Below, piece after piece: positions 1-8,132 of a stretch of 64,000 bases of DNA. The first letter of the stretch is position 1. Every line of letters begins with the position of its first letter. Under the pieces are notes generated by a model that made no database searches, was not told the origin of the DNA, and saw only the letters and a list, made by a program, of their open reading frames with translations. The position numbers were made by a program, and so were the translations under genes. Source of the stretch: an uncultured Bacteroidales bacterium (GTDB lineage: Bacteria; Bacteroidota; Bacteroidia; Bacteroidales; Paludibacteraceae); NCBI GenBank assembly GCA_949282265.1, contig CASDOZ010000006.1, positions 122,506 through 186,505 on the forward strand, in the 5' to 3' direction.

Positions 1-2
1 AT

Positions 3-872
3 ATTTGGCGAAATTCTATCGCTCAAAAAGAATTGCAAAATATTGATGTAGATGCTGCATATAAAAAAATCCATAAACAAATTAATAATAGAGTAACTTT
101 ACACAGGGCATATGTTGTTTTTCAACGAATAGCAGCTATACTATTGGTACCATTATTAATTTCTACTATATATTTATGGACTGTCCAAACAAAAGATACG
201 CATAGTATTATGTATCAAGAGGTATATGCCGCGCATGGGACACGCTCCAAAATTGTACTACCAGACAGTTCGGTCGTATGGCTGAACTCTGGCACATATA
301 TGAAATACCCGCAAAATTTCCAATACAACCGGAAGCTAGAATTAAAAGGTGAAGCATATTTTCAAGTTCAGGCTAACCCCCAAAACCCCTTTGTTGTGAA
401 AACGAATTTATTGGATGTTATGGCTGTCGGAACAAAATTCAACGTCGAAGCATACCCGAATGATTCCTTGATTGCAGTATCTTTGATAGAAGGTGATGTA
501 AAAATACAAAAACAAGAAAAATCAATTACATATTTAACACCGAATCATCGCTTTGTTTATAATAAAACACTTGATTTATCCTCTATTGAGAAAAGCAATA
601 ATCAGGTATGGACAGCATGGATAGATGGCATGTTGGTCTTCCGAAATAACAAATTATCCGATGTATTCAGACAAATAGGACGAAAATATAATGTATCATT
701 TGATGTTATTGATCCTATCATTTTAGATTATAAATATCATGCTACATTCCACAACGAATCATTAGATGATATATTAGCCCTATTACAATGTTCTGCACCC
801 ATAACTTTCGAAACAACAGCAATGGAGATAGAAAATCAAAAATGTAAAATTATCAAAGTATATTGCAAATAA
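3..872 (+). CDS. FecR-family anti-sigma factor, 5'-truncated by window edge
   Basis: The frame is open to the first base of the window, so the true start lies outside; the TTG at 33 is not a convincing start. What remains is the end of the cytoplasmic part, one membrane segment (about residues 30-50 counted from 33, AAILLVPLLISTIYLW), a periplasmic FecR domain with the usual 'V.LPDSS.VWLNSGT..KYP' sequence, and a C-terminal DUF4974-type domain starting near 'VFRNNKLSDVF'. Such proteins sit in the inner membrane and hold an ECF sigma factor until a TonB-dependent transporter signals. The gene is AT-rich compared with its neighbours. Unusually, no susC/susD follows: the next gene, cysK, is convergent, so the regulated transporter is not in the expected place. 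The sigma factor gene would be expected upstream of the window. Family assignment is firm; the target is unknown. Confidence 0.9.
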   Translation: MWRNSIAQKELQNIDVDAAYKKIHKQINNRVTLHRAYVVFQRIAAILLVPLLISTIYLWTVQTKDTHSIMYQEVYAAHGTRSKIVLPDSSVVWLNSGTYMKYPQNFQYNRKLELKGEAYFQVQANPQNPFVVKTNLLDVMAVGTKFNVEAYPNDSLIAVSLIEGDVKIQKQEKSITYLTPNHRFVYNKTLDLSSIEKSNNQVWTAWIDGMLVFRNNKLSDVFRQIGRKYNVSFDVIDPIILDYKYHATFHNESLDDILALLQCSAPITFETTAMEIENQKCKIIKVYCK

Positions 873-953
873 CAAACTGTCTAAATAATAGCATATTATA
901 TAGCATCCATGTAATTTATGGAATAAAAAACAGCAAGAGCAATTCCTCCTTTC

Positions 954-1880
954 CTAATCATAAATCCCTGTGGACAAATATCGTTCGCCAGTGTCAGGCA
1001 GAATTATGACGATATTTTTCCCTTGATTTTCCGGGCGGCGGGCGATTTGTGCTGCCGCCCATACGGCAGCCCCGGCTGATATGCCGACCAACAGGCCTTC
1101 CGTATGCGCCAGTTCACGGCTGGTTTCCATGGCATCGGTATCTGCCACGCATACAATCTCGTCCACAACGGTGGCATCGTAGATTTTCGGGACAAATCCG
1201 GCACCAATGCCTTGGATTCCGTGTTTGCCGGCCGGTTTTCCCGACAACACAGCCGATGTGGCTGGCTCAACTGCTACCATGCGGATATTCGGATTGTGCT
1301 TTTTCAGTCCGCGGCCGATACCGCTGACAGTGCCGCCCGTCCCGACACAAGCCACGACCATGTCAACTTTGCCATCCATGTCTTCCCATATCTCCTGCGC
1401 TGTCGTTTGCTCATGTGCAAGCGGGTTGGCCGGGTTCTCGAATTGTTGGAGGATTACGGCCGCTGGATTTTCGCGTTTCAGTTCTTCCGCTTTCCGTATG
1501 GAACCGCCCATGCCTTCCGCCGCCGGTGTCAGGACGATATTCGCCCCCAAGGCTTTCAGCAGGTTACGCCGCTCCAAGCTCATGCTTTCGGGCATGGTAA
1601 GCGTCAGGCGGTAGCCTTTGGAGGCGGCTACAAAAGCCAACCCGATACCTGTGTTTCCGCTGGTAGGTTCAATGATTTCGCCACCGGGTTTGAGCAAACC
1701 TTTATTTTCCGCATCGGCAATCATGGCGAACGCCACACGGTCCTTTATGCTCGATGCCGGGTTGAAATATTCCAATTTGGCAATCAATGTTGCGTTTGAC
1801 TTATGTTTATGTGCATAGCCGGCCAGTTCCAGTAGCGGCGTATGCCCGATCAGGTCGGTTAGATGTTTGGCTATTTTCAT
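954..1880 (-). CDS. cysK: Cysteine synthase A (O-acetylserine sulfhydrylase)
   Basis: This is a PLP enzyme that makes L-cysteine from O-acetylserine and sulfide in the cytoplasm. The 308-residue length is normal for CysK. Visible landmarks are the N-terminal 'IGHTPLLEL', the PLP lysine K46 in 'NPASSIKDR', the substrate loop 'PTSGNTG' near residues 72-78, and the phosphate-binding glycine loop 'GTGGTVSG'. The C-terminus 'ILPDTGERYLST' is also typical. It lies 24 bp downstream of the HAD phosphatase gene on the same strand and has no promoter of its own that I can see, so the two are probably co-transcribed. Distinguishing CysK from CysM by eye is not absolute, but the sequence looks CysK-like. 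Confidence 0.95.
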   Translation of the reverse strand: MKIAKHLTDLIGHTPLLELAGYAHKHKSNATLIAKLEYFNPASSIKDRVAFAMIADAENKGLLKPGGEIIEPTSGNTGIGLAFVAASKGYRLTLTMPESMSLERRNLLKALGANIVLTPAAEGMGGSIRKAEELKRENPAAVILQQFENPANPLAHEQTTAQEIWEDMDGKVDMVVACVGTGGTVSGIGRGLKKHNPNIRMVAVEPATSAVLSGKPAGKHGIQGIGAGFVPKIYDATVVDEIVCVADTDAMETSRELAHTEGLLVGISAGAAVWAAAQIARRPENQGKNIVIILPDTGERYLSTGIYD

Positions 1881-1904
1881 GACTTGCTTTTTTTTTATGT
1901 GGTT

Positions 1905-2627
1905 CTACACAATGGAGTTGTGTTGGAGTTCATCCAATAATTCGTGCATGTTTTTCAAAACAATGTCAGCACCGGCATCCTGTAAATCTTCCGGCCTCAA
2001 TATGCCCGTATTTACCCCGATGGTAAACAGTTTTGCCGCGTGCCCTGACTGTACCCCCAACGGCGCATTTTCAATGACAACGCCTTCCCAGGGTTGCACA
2101 CCTGCCTTTTGCAACGCCATCAAGTAAGGTTCCGGATCCGGCTTGCCATGCTGGACATCGTGTGCCGTTACCATCTTTTCTTTCTGGAAAATACCAGGAA
2201 AAGAATGTTCCAGTTTCCCTAACAGGCTTGCTTGTCCAGAACCAGTTACGACATAAATCTGCATTCCGGCATTTTTCAGTGCGTTCAACACCTCAGCAAC
2301 TCCGGCTATCGGCTCAGGAGCACCGCCGGCATCGAACAAATCGGATTTCAGACGATAATACTTTTCCTGTTCCTCAACGGTGGATGGCCGGCCAAAATGT
2401 TTTCTGATAAATATATCGATAATGCGCCGGCCGGTCTGGCCTTCGTTCAAGAAGGCATCATATTCTGAAAACTCAATGCCGATTTGCCGCATGGTTTCCA
2501 CCCAGGCTTTGGCATGGCGCGGCATGGAATCGAACAAAACACCATCCATATCAAAAAAGAATGCCTTTGGTGCAAGCTGCGGATAATTATTGACAGAAAT
2601 AAACCGTGCAATGGCTTGTGCTAACAT
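1905..2627 (-). CDS. HAD-superfamily phosphatase, beta-phosphoglucomutase-like
   Basis: This is a haloacid dehalogenase-type hydrolase of the PgmB-like subgroup, acting on a small phosphorylated metabolite that cannot be named from sequence. Motif I is 'FFFDMDGVLFDSM' with the nucleophile and acid Asp pair; motif II is 'VVTGSG'; motif III/IV are the Lys in 'HGKPDPEPYL' and the acidic 'VIENAPLGVQSG'. A helical cap lies between motifs I and II. A longer frame begins at 2645, but that ATG lies inside a -7 promoter box (2643-2650), so the ATG at 2627 (MLAQAIARF) is the start I chose. About 20 residues precede the catalytic Asp, more than in minimal HADs. It heads a two-gene unit with cysK. Confidence 0.85.
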   Translation of the reverse strand: MLAQAIARFISVNNYPQLAPKAFFFDMDGVLFDSMPRHAKAWVETMRQIGIEFSEYDAFLNEGQTGRRIIDIFIRKHFGRPSTVEEQEKYYRLKSDLFDAGGAPEPIAGVAEVLNALKNAGMQIYVVTGSGQASLLGKLEHSFPGIFQKEKMVTAHDVQHGKPDPEPYLMALQKAGVQPWEGVVIENAPLGVQSGHAAKLFTIGVNTGILRPEDLQDAGADIVLKNMHELLDELQHNSIV

Positions 2628-2642
2628 AAAGATTTTTGTTTG

Positions 2643-2650
2643 CAAAGGTA
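2643..2650 (-). promoter_or_regulatory. -7 promoter box for HAD phosphatase-cysK
   Basis: On the minus strand this reads TACCTTTG, matching the Bacteroidetes -7 consensus TAnnTTTG. The -33 region is only a run of T. It places the transcript start just before the ATG at 2627 and rules out the ATG at 2645. Confidence 0.6.
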
Positions 2651-2676
2651 CGGAAAAAGTTAAAAACTTGCTCTAC

Positions 2677-2708
2677 TTTGCTATATGCTCCCGTTTTTAT
2701 TATCTTTG
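2677..2708 (+). promoter_or_regulatory. Promoter of the small lipoprotein gene
   Basis: TTTG at 2677-2680 and TATCTTTG at 2701-2708 are separated by 20 bp. This is a good match to the Bacteroidetes -33/-7 arrangement, 36 bp before the ATG at 2744. Confidence 0.7.
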
Positions 2709-2743
2709 CGGATCGATTTCAAAAACCTAAAAACCTGCTATTT

Positions 2744-3232
2744 ATGCGTAAGTTTATTTGGATTATTTTCAGTTTTCTGTTGCTCTTGGCAACTTCATGC
2801 AGTTTAAATACGGAATCGCACCATACGCCGCTGATACAAGTACATTCCATGATTTCCGGTACAGATACATTGTCCGTTATGGGAACTTCAGATGGTTATG
2901 TGATGGACACGATTGCCGTAGGCGATACGGTTTTATTTACCGTCAGCTTTTACAGTTATACAAACTTGTTGACCGGCTTCTCGATTGTGCGTGAAGAAGA
3001 AAAAGCTGATATCGAATATAAACTCACGTCTGACGTGGACTCGTTACTCACAGCTGCTTCATCGGATTATGAAAAAGGCTTGTTCTATGTCCCGGCTGGA
3101 TATTGCTATGTTGGTATGCAGTTCAACTATATTCCGAAAGAATCTGGCAAAGATGTGAATCTGTTGCTTACGGTTGATTCCGATTCTAATTATCCACATA
3201 GCGAACTATCAATAAAGACTCCTATCCGATAA
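2744..3232 (+). CDS. Small lipoprotein of unknown function
   Basis: The 162-residue product begins with a clear lipoprotein signal: a short basic start, a hydrophobic stretch, and the lipobox LATSC with the acylated Cys at residue 19. The mature part has no family I recognise. It is rich in Ser, Thr, Asp and Tyr with alternating hydrophobic residues, as in small beta-sandwich proteins. A longer frame starts at 2636, but the promoter lies inside it and the signal peptide begins at 2744. It stands alone on the plus strand and converges on mazG, with only 3 bp between the two stop codons. Envelope location is likely; function is unknown. Confidence 0.7.
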   Translation: MRKFIWIIFSFLLLLATSCSLNTESHHTPLIQVHSMISGTDTLSVMGTSDGYVMDTIAVGDTVLFTVSFYSYTNLLTGFSIVREEEKADIEYKLTSDVDSLLTAASSDYEKGLFYVPAGYCYVGMQFNYIPKESGKDVNLLLTVDSDSNYPHSELSIKTPIR

Positions 3233-3235
3233 GTA

Positions 3236-4018
3236 TCAATTCTGTTTTTTTGCTTCCTCCCAGAGAACATCCATTTCGTCCAGGGTCATATCATGCAACG
3301 ATCGTCCCTGCTCTTTGGATTTTTGTTCTATATAGTTAAAACGTTTGATGAACTTGCGGTTAGTGCGTTCCAGCGCATTCTCCGGATTGATATGGTAAAG
3401 CCGTGCTGCATTGATAAGGCTGAACATCACGTCGCCGAACTCGGCTTCCATTTTGTCGGCATCCTTGTGCCCGACCTCCGCCTGAAATTCGCTGATTTCT
3501 TCCTTTACCTTGTCCCAGACCTGTTCGCGCTCGTCCCAGTCGAAACCTGCCGAACGGGCTTTGTCCTGGATGCGGTGTGCCTTGATTAACGCGGGCAACG
3601 CCTCCGGGATACCGCCCAAAACAGTCTTGTTGCCGCCTTTCTCTTTCAGTTTCAGATCTTCCCAGTTGGATTTCACCTGCTCCGAAGTATCGGCGGCCGC
3701 TTGCCCGTAAACATGCGGGTGGCGGAAAATCAGTTTCTCGCTGAGTTGTTCGCACACATCGTATATGTCGAAATCATCCGTTTCGCTGCCAATCTGCGCA
3801 TAAAACAGCACATGCAGCAACACATCGCCCAATTCCTTACAAATTTCGTTCTTGTCCTGCTTGATAATGGCTCCGGCTAATTCATAAGTTTCTTCTATTG
3901 TATTGCAGCGCAAGCTCTCGAAAGTCTGCTTCCTGTCCCACGGGCATTCCTTGCGTAGCCTTGCTATGATGCCTAAAATGCGCTCAAAGGCTGCCAGCTT
4001 TTGTTCAATTGTATGCAT
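3236..4018 (-). CDS. mazG: Nucleoside triphosphate pyrophosphohydrolase
   Basis: MazG hydrolyses (d)NTPs to the monophosphate and pyrophosphate and is a house-cleaning enzyme. The 260-residue protein has the two-domain layout of the E. coli type. The N-terminal domain carries 'CPWDRKQTFESL' followed by the metal-binding 'EETYELAGAI' and 'ELGDVLLHV'. The C-terminal repeat carries 'EEISEFQAEV' and 'EFGDVMFSLINAAR', which usually gives the main activity. The linker 'KVKSNWEDLK.KEKG' is typical. The gene starts 15 bp after the stop of topB on the same strand, so the two look like an operon driven by the topB promoter. Confidence 0.95.
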   Translation of the reverse strand: MHTIEQKLAAFERILGIIARLRKECPWDRKQTFESLRCNTIEETYELAGAIIKQDKNEICKELGDVLLHVLFYAQIGSETDDFDIYDVCEQLSEKLIFRHPHVYGQAAADTSEQVKSNWEDLKLKEKGGNKTVLGGIPEALPALIKAHRIQDKARSAGFDWDEREQVWDKVKEEISEFQAEVGHKDADKMEAEFGDVMFSLINAARLYHINPENALERTNRKFIKRFNYIEQKSKEQGRSLHDMTLDEMDVLWEEAKKQN

Positions 4019-4033
4019 AATAATATCTTGTGT

Positions 4034-5998
4034 TTATTGAAAAGGTTCCCTATATGTACATCCTTCTTTCCATCGGCTGCAGCCGTATGCCGTGTTTCCA
4101 CGGATGACTTTCCCCTTTTTGCAGACCGGGCAGACGGCACCGGCCTTGTCGGCTTTCACGTCGCGTATCAGGTCGCGCACCATCTGTTTCAACTCGTTCA
4201 GGAAATCGATAGCGGCATAGTTCCCGCGGTCTATTTCGCGCAATTTCTTTTCCCAGCGTCCGGTGAGTTCTGCCGATTTCAGCAACTCGGAATTGATGGT
4301 ATTGATCAATTCAATGCCTGTCTCGGTCGGAATCAGGTTTTTGCGTTCCTTGCGGATATAATTGCGTTTGAACAGCGTTTCGATAATGGCCGCGCGGGTT
4401 GATGGACGGCCTATGCCATTTTCTTTGAGCGCATCGCGCAACTCATCGTCTTCCACCAACTTGCCGGCAGTTTCCATGGCACGCAGCAAGGTAGCTTCCG
4501 TATAAGGCCGTGGCGGCTGAGTCCATTTCTCGTTCAAGACCGGCTCATGATTGCCCGCTTCACCTTTCTGGAAAGCCGGCAACAAATTGCTTTCTTCATT
4601 TTCCTTGTTCTCATCCTGTGGTTCGCGCCCATACAAGCTACGCCAACCGGCATCTTGTATCTGTTTGCCGGTCGCCTTGAACTCGATTCCGGCCGATTCA
4701 CCGATAACCGTGGTTGTCGTAAACTTGCAATCCGGATAGAAAGCTGCGATAAACCGTCTGGCAATCAGGTCGAAAACAGTTTTCTCCGTATCGGTCAGCC
4801 CTTGTGGTTGTACTCCGGTCGGAATAATGGCATGGTGGTCTGTCACTTTGGAGTTGTCGAAAACTTTTTTCGATTTCGGCAATGGCTTGCCCGACAGCGG
4901 TGCTGCAAACACCGCATAATCTTTCAGCCCTTGCAGGATATTCGGGCATTTCGGGTAGATGTCATCACTCAGGAAAGTCGTATCCACGCGTGGATAGGTT
5001 GCCACCTTTTTTTCATACAACGATTGTATCGTCTGGAGTGTGATGTCCGCCGAATAGCCGAATTTCTTGTTACATTCCACTTGCAGGGAGGTCAAATCGA
5101 ACAAACGTGGTGGAGCCTCCGTGCCTTTCTTGGCCGAAATATCTGTGATGCGGAAAGGCTCGTTCCTGATTTTTTCCAGCAATTCCTGCCCGACATTTTC
5201 GTCCGTAATGGGCGCGATTCCCCTGTTTGTTTCCGTATTGGCGTTCTTCTTCCGGTTGTCATCAGCTTGGGCAGCCTCTTCGGCCAATTCCTCATCGCTT
5301 TTGCGCACTATGGCCGAAAACAATGTGTCGCGATACTTGGTTTTCAGTTCCCACGACTGTTTGGGGACAAAATGCGTGATTTCCTTGTGCCGATTTACAA
5401 TCAATGCCAAGGTTGGGGTTTGCACCCGCCCGATGGACAAAACCTGTCGGTCGCGAGCATAACGCAATGTGTATACGCGGGTCGCATTCATACCAAGCAG
5501 CCAATCGCCAATGGCACGCATCAAACCAGCTTCGTATAGGTTGCGGTAAGCACTTTGGTCTTTCAGGTTCTGAAATCCTTCCTTAATGGCTTCCGGCGTC
5601 AGTGATGAAATCCAAAGCCGTTCCACGGGGCATTTGCATTGCGCTTTTTGTAGCACCCAACGTTGGATTAATTCGCCTTCCTGACCGGCATCCCCGCAAT
5701 TGATAACCTTGTCGGCCTTCTCCACCAAACCTTTGATGATGTTGAATTGCTTCTGTATTCCCGCGTCTTCCGTTACTTTTATGCTGAAACGTGCCGGAAT
5801 CATGGGCAGACTGCCCAAAGTCCAGTTTTTCCACTGTTCCGTGTATTCATGCGGTTCAAGCAATCCACACAGATGCCCGAATGTCCAAGTAACCTGGTAT
5901 CCGTTTCCCTCCATATACCCATCGCGACGGTTATCTGCTCCAAGAATATGCGCTATGTCCTTTGCCACGGATGGCTTTTCAGCGATACAAACAATCAT
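4034..5998 (-). CDS. topB: DNA topoisomerase III (type IA)
   Basis: A type IA topoisomerase that passes single strands and resolves recombination or replication intermediates. The toprim domain opens with 'MIVCIAEKPSVAKDIA' and has the acidic 'GDAGQEGELI' motif. The catalytic tyrosine is Y335 in 'ATYPRVDTTFL' (numbered from 5998), preceded by 'RVQTPTL'. The C-terminus has one zinc-ribbon-like unit, 'CPVCKKGK...YGCSRW..GC'. Length, about 654 residues, fits the Bacteroidetes form. The frame is open to an ATG at 6016, but that ATG lies in a -7 promoter box, so I start at 5998. mazG follows at once. Several long antisense frames across this gene are shadows. Confidence 0.93.
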   Translation of the reverse strand: MIVCIAEKPSVAKDIAHILGADNRRDGYMEGNGYQVTWTFGHLCGLLEPHEYTEQWKNWTLGSLPMIPARFSIKVTEDAGIQKQFNIIKGLVEKADKVINCGDAGQEGELIQRWVLQKAQCKCPVERLWISSLTPEAIKEGFQNLKDQSAYRNLYEAGLMRAIGDWLLGMNATRVYTLRYARDRQVLSIGRVQTPTLALIVNRHKEITHFVPKQSWELKTKYRDTLFSAIVRKSDEELAEEAAQADDNRKKNANTETNRGIAPITDENVGQELLEKIRNEPFRITDISAKKGTEAPPRLFDLTSLQVECNKKFGYSADITLQTIQSLYEKKVATYPRVDTTFLSDDIYPKCPNILQGLKDYAVFAAPLSGKPLPKSKKVFDNSKVTDHHAIIPTGVQPQGLTDTEKTVFDLIARRFIAAFYPDCKFTTTTVIGESAGIEFKATGKQIQDAGWRSLYGREPQDENKENEESNLLPAFQKGEAGNHEPVLNEKWTQPPRPYTEATLLRAMETAGKLVEDDELRDALKENGIGRPSTRAAIIETLFKRNYIRKERKNLIPTETGIELINTINSELLKSAELTGRWEKKLREIDRGNYAAIDFLNELKQMVRDLIRDVKADKAGAVCPVCKKGKVIRGNTAYGCSRWKEGCTYREPFQ

Positions 5999-6013
5999 GC
6001 GTGAATTTTCTGG

Positions 6014-6021
6014 CAAAGGTA
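6014..6021 (-). promoter_or_regulatory. -7 promoter box for topB-mazG
   Basis: Reads TACCTTTG on the minus strand, 16 bp before the ATG at 5998. It overlaps the upstream in-frame ATG at 6016, which is therefore unlikely to be used. Confidence 0.6.
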
Positions 6022-6138
6022 CAAATAAAGCCCGAAACGGAATAACTAAAATTTATTGTCGCCAAGCTACCTGTATGTCATGCCCAGATTTTTTCCACAA
6101 AAGTGGATAGGATAAATACGTACAAAAACAAGGGTATA

Positions 6139-6164
6139 TTTGTACAACATATTGGTTGTACAAA
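6139..6164. promoter_or_regulatory. Perfect inverted repeat upstream of sulfatase, candidate operator
   Basis: Two 10-bp arms, TTTGTACAAC at 6139-6148 and GTTGTACAAA at 6155-6164, are exact reverse complements around a 6-bp spacer. Each arm contains the palindrome TTGTACAA; the two palindromes are 16 bp centre to centre. The element overlaps the -33 region of the sulfatase promoter, as expected for a repressor or activator site. Confidence 0.6.
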
Positions 6165-6182
6165 GGAATTAATCTATTTTTG
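6152..6182 (+). promoter_or_regulatory. Promoter of the sulfatase gene
   Basis: TTGG at 6152-6155 and TATTTTTG at 6175-6182 are 19 bp apart, a fair match to the Bacteroidetes -33/-7 boxes, 30 bp before the ATG at 6213. The -33 element lies between the two halves of the inverted repeat. Confidence 0.55.
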
Positions 6183-6212
6183 TATGGCATTCATTTTTAA
6201 ATTTACATACAC

Positions 6213-7766
6213 ATGAAAAACAATTTATTAATTAGCTGTAGCATTGGCAGTTTTGTATTGGTTTCTTGTACAAGCGGCCAAAAAGGGAAAAGTGATTTGG
6301 TTTTACCTCAAAAACCCAACGTCATTTTTATCGTTGCCGACGATTTAGGTTATGGTGATTTAGGTTGTTATGGCGCCACACGTGTCCAGACTCCCCACGT
6401 GGATAGCCTTGCTGCTTCAGGTATTCGTTTCACGGATGCACATGCGGTCGCAGCCACTAGTACGCCATCTCGTTATTCCTTATTCACCGGACATTATAGC
6501 TGGCGACGCAACGATACCGGCATAGCACCTGGTGACGCAGGGATGATTATCCGGCCTGAGCAAACCACAATTGCGGACATGTTCAAACAAGCCGGTTATA
6601 TGACTGGGGCCATTGGCAAATGGCATTTGGGATTAGGCGACACGACCGGTTCGCAGGATTGGAACGGAACAGTAATTCCTGGTCCACGAGAAATAGGATT
6701 TGACTATTCATATCTGATGGCAGCCACAGGCGACCGCGTGCCATGCGTATGGATGGAAAACCAGTCGGTAGCAAATTACGACCCAAGCGCACCAATATAT
6801 GTAAGCTATAGCACGCCTTTCCCTGGCGAACCGCTGGGACGAGAGCATCCGGAAATGCTAACCAAATTACGCCCATCGCCCAACCAAGGACACAGCGATG
6901 CAATTGTGAACGGAATATCCCGTATTGGCTATATGAAAGGAGGAGGCAAAGCCTTGTGGCAGGATGAAAATATAGCCGACACGATAGCGGCCAAGGCAGT
7001 ACAATTCATCCGCCAGGCAGACAAACCATTCTTCCTGTACGTGGGCACCAACGATGTGCATGTGCCACGCTATCCGCACGAACGTTTCCGCGACAAAAGC
7101 GGCATGGGTTATCGTGGTGATGCTATCATGCAATTTGACTGGACAGTTGGCCAAATTATACAAGCTTTGAAAGAGAAAGACATCTTGGAAGAAACATTGG
7201 TTATTCTGACCAGCGACAACGGTCCAGTACTCGATGACGGATATATGGATCAGGCTGTTGAATTGGTTGGTGATCATAAACCATGGGGCAGATTCCGTGG
7301 AGGCAAATATAGTATTTTTGAAGCCGGAACACGTATCCCGTTCATTGTCAGCTGGCCGGCACAAATAAAACCTGCTGTTTCAGGCGCATTGGTTTCACAT
7401 ATTGATTTGTTTACATCCATGGCAACATTAGTGGGTGAAGAGCTTTCCCCAAATACCGCCATAGACAGCCAAGATCATCTTGCCGCATTTCTGGGAACCG
7501 ACACGATTGGAAGAGAATATGTAATAGAAGCTGCCTCTTCATTGTCGATTACGGACGGGGAATGGAAATACATCACCCCGAACAATTATCCGTCGTATTA
7601 CGAATACACGCAAATCGAATCCGGCAACTCCACGGAAGAACAGTTGTATCACTTGAGCGAGGACATAGGCGAACAAAACAATGTTGCTTCCAAATATCCG
7701 GAAAAGGTGGCCGAACTTAAAGCCTTGCTTAAACAAGAAACCGCCAAAGGGTATATGTTGGAATAA
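6213..7766 (+). CDS. Family S1 sulfatase, Ser-type, lipoprotein
   Basis: A formylglycine-dependent sulfatase anchored as a lipoprotein (signal ending in LVSC, Cys19). The N-terminal metal site is 'VADDLGYGDLGCYG' (D43, D44). The activation motif is S83-T-P-S-R87 followed by 'YSLFTG': a Ser in place of Cys, so maturation needs an anaerobic radical-SAM sulfatase maturase encoded elsewhere. Later landmarks are 'GKWHLGLG', 'THDVH.P'-like 'GTNDVHVPRYPHERF' and the metal-binding 'LTSDNGP'. Length 517 fits S1. It resembles arylsulfatase A-type enzymes; the exact substrate cannot be read. It is transcribed alone from its own promoter with a striking dyad, converging on the truncated susC operon and apart from the glycosaminoglycan locus 17 kb away. 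Confidence 0.9.
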   Translation: MKNNLLISCSIGSFVLVSCTSGQKGKSDLVLPQKPNVIFIVADDLGYGDLGCYGATRVQTPHVDSLAASGIRFTDAHAVAATSTPSRYSLFTGHYSWRRNDTGIAPGDAGMIIRPEQTTIADMFKQAGYMTGAIGKWHLGLGDTTGSQDWNGTVIPGPREIGFDYSYLMAATGDRVPCVWMENQSVANYDPSAPIYVSYSTPFPGEPLGREHPEMLTKLRPSPNQGHSDAIVNGISRIGYMKGGGKALWQDENIADTIAAKAVQFIRQADKPFFLYVGTNDVHVPRYPHERFRDKSGMGYRGDAIMQFDWTVGQIIQALKEKDILEETLVILTSDNGPVLDDGYMDQAVELVGDHKPWGRFRGGKYSIFEAGTRIPFIVSWPAQIKPAVSGALVSHIDLFTSMATLVGEELSPNTAIDSQDHLAAFLGTDTIGREYVIEAASSLSITDGEWKYITPNNYPSYYEYTQIESGNSTEEQLYHLSEDIGEQNNVASKYPEKVAELKALLKQETAKGYMLE

Positions 7767-7782
7767 AACCGAACCATTTATA

Positions 7783-7829
7783 AACACAAAACAGCCTGTA
7801 TTGGAACTTCCATGCAGGCTTTTTGTGTA
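7783..7829 (+). terminator. Terminator after sulfatase
   Basis: Stem CAGCCTG at about 7792-7798 pairs with CAGGCT(T) at about 7814-7820, extended outward by ACACAAAA against TTTTTGTGT. The T-run follows the stem on the plus strand, just after the sulfatase stop. Confidence 0.75.
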
Positions 7830-7973
7830 ACGGAGTCTGCCTGTTCCATAAACCAATGGCATTTAAAAGCAGAAATATCTGTATGGACTGGCACATGTTT
7901 TTGCTGTCGGACAATTCACATATGAATAGCGGACAACAGCAAGAAGAAACAATCCACAACCCCTTCCCCAAGA

Positions 7974-8053
7974 TGTATATACGATTTAATAAAACGTATA
8001 TAGGATTTGATTAAAAGGTATATACCTTTTGGACAAAAAGTATATACCTTTTT
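7974..8053. repeat. Four GTATAT-centred elements at 21-22 bp spacing
   Basis: GTATAT occurs at 7975, 7996, 8018 and 8040, spaced 21, 22 and 22 bp. The third is an 18-bp perfect palindrome (AAAAGGTATATACCTTTT, 8013-8030) and the fourth nearly so. It lies in the 366-bp convergent gap between the sulfatase and the susC/susD operon. The rest of this gap holds the two terminators and no convincing gene. The role of the array is unknown. Confidence 0.6.
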
Positions 8054-8072
8054 CTTGCATTGTCAAACAAAA

Positions 8073-8099
8073 CAGCGTACCAGAAACCCTGATACGCTG
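8073..8099 (-). terminator. Terminator of the truncated susC operon
   Basis: CAGCGTA at 8073-8079 and TACGCTG at 8093-8099 form a stem around an inner CAG/CTG pair. On the minus strand it is followed by TTTTGTTT, fitting a terminator for genes 14799 to 8133. Confidence 0.65.
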
Positions 8100-8132
8100 C
8101 CTTGTCTTATTGGAACAATTCAATCGTCCTTC

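Noticed and set aside
4547-5539. 330-codon plus-strand frame across topB
   Set aside because: Lies wholly inside the clearly coding topB on the other strand and shows no family features.
7823-8014. 63-codon plus-strand frame in the gap after the first sulfatase
   Set aside because: No ribosome-binding site or family match, and its end lies in the GTATAT repeat array.
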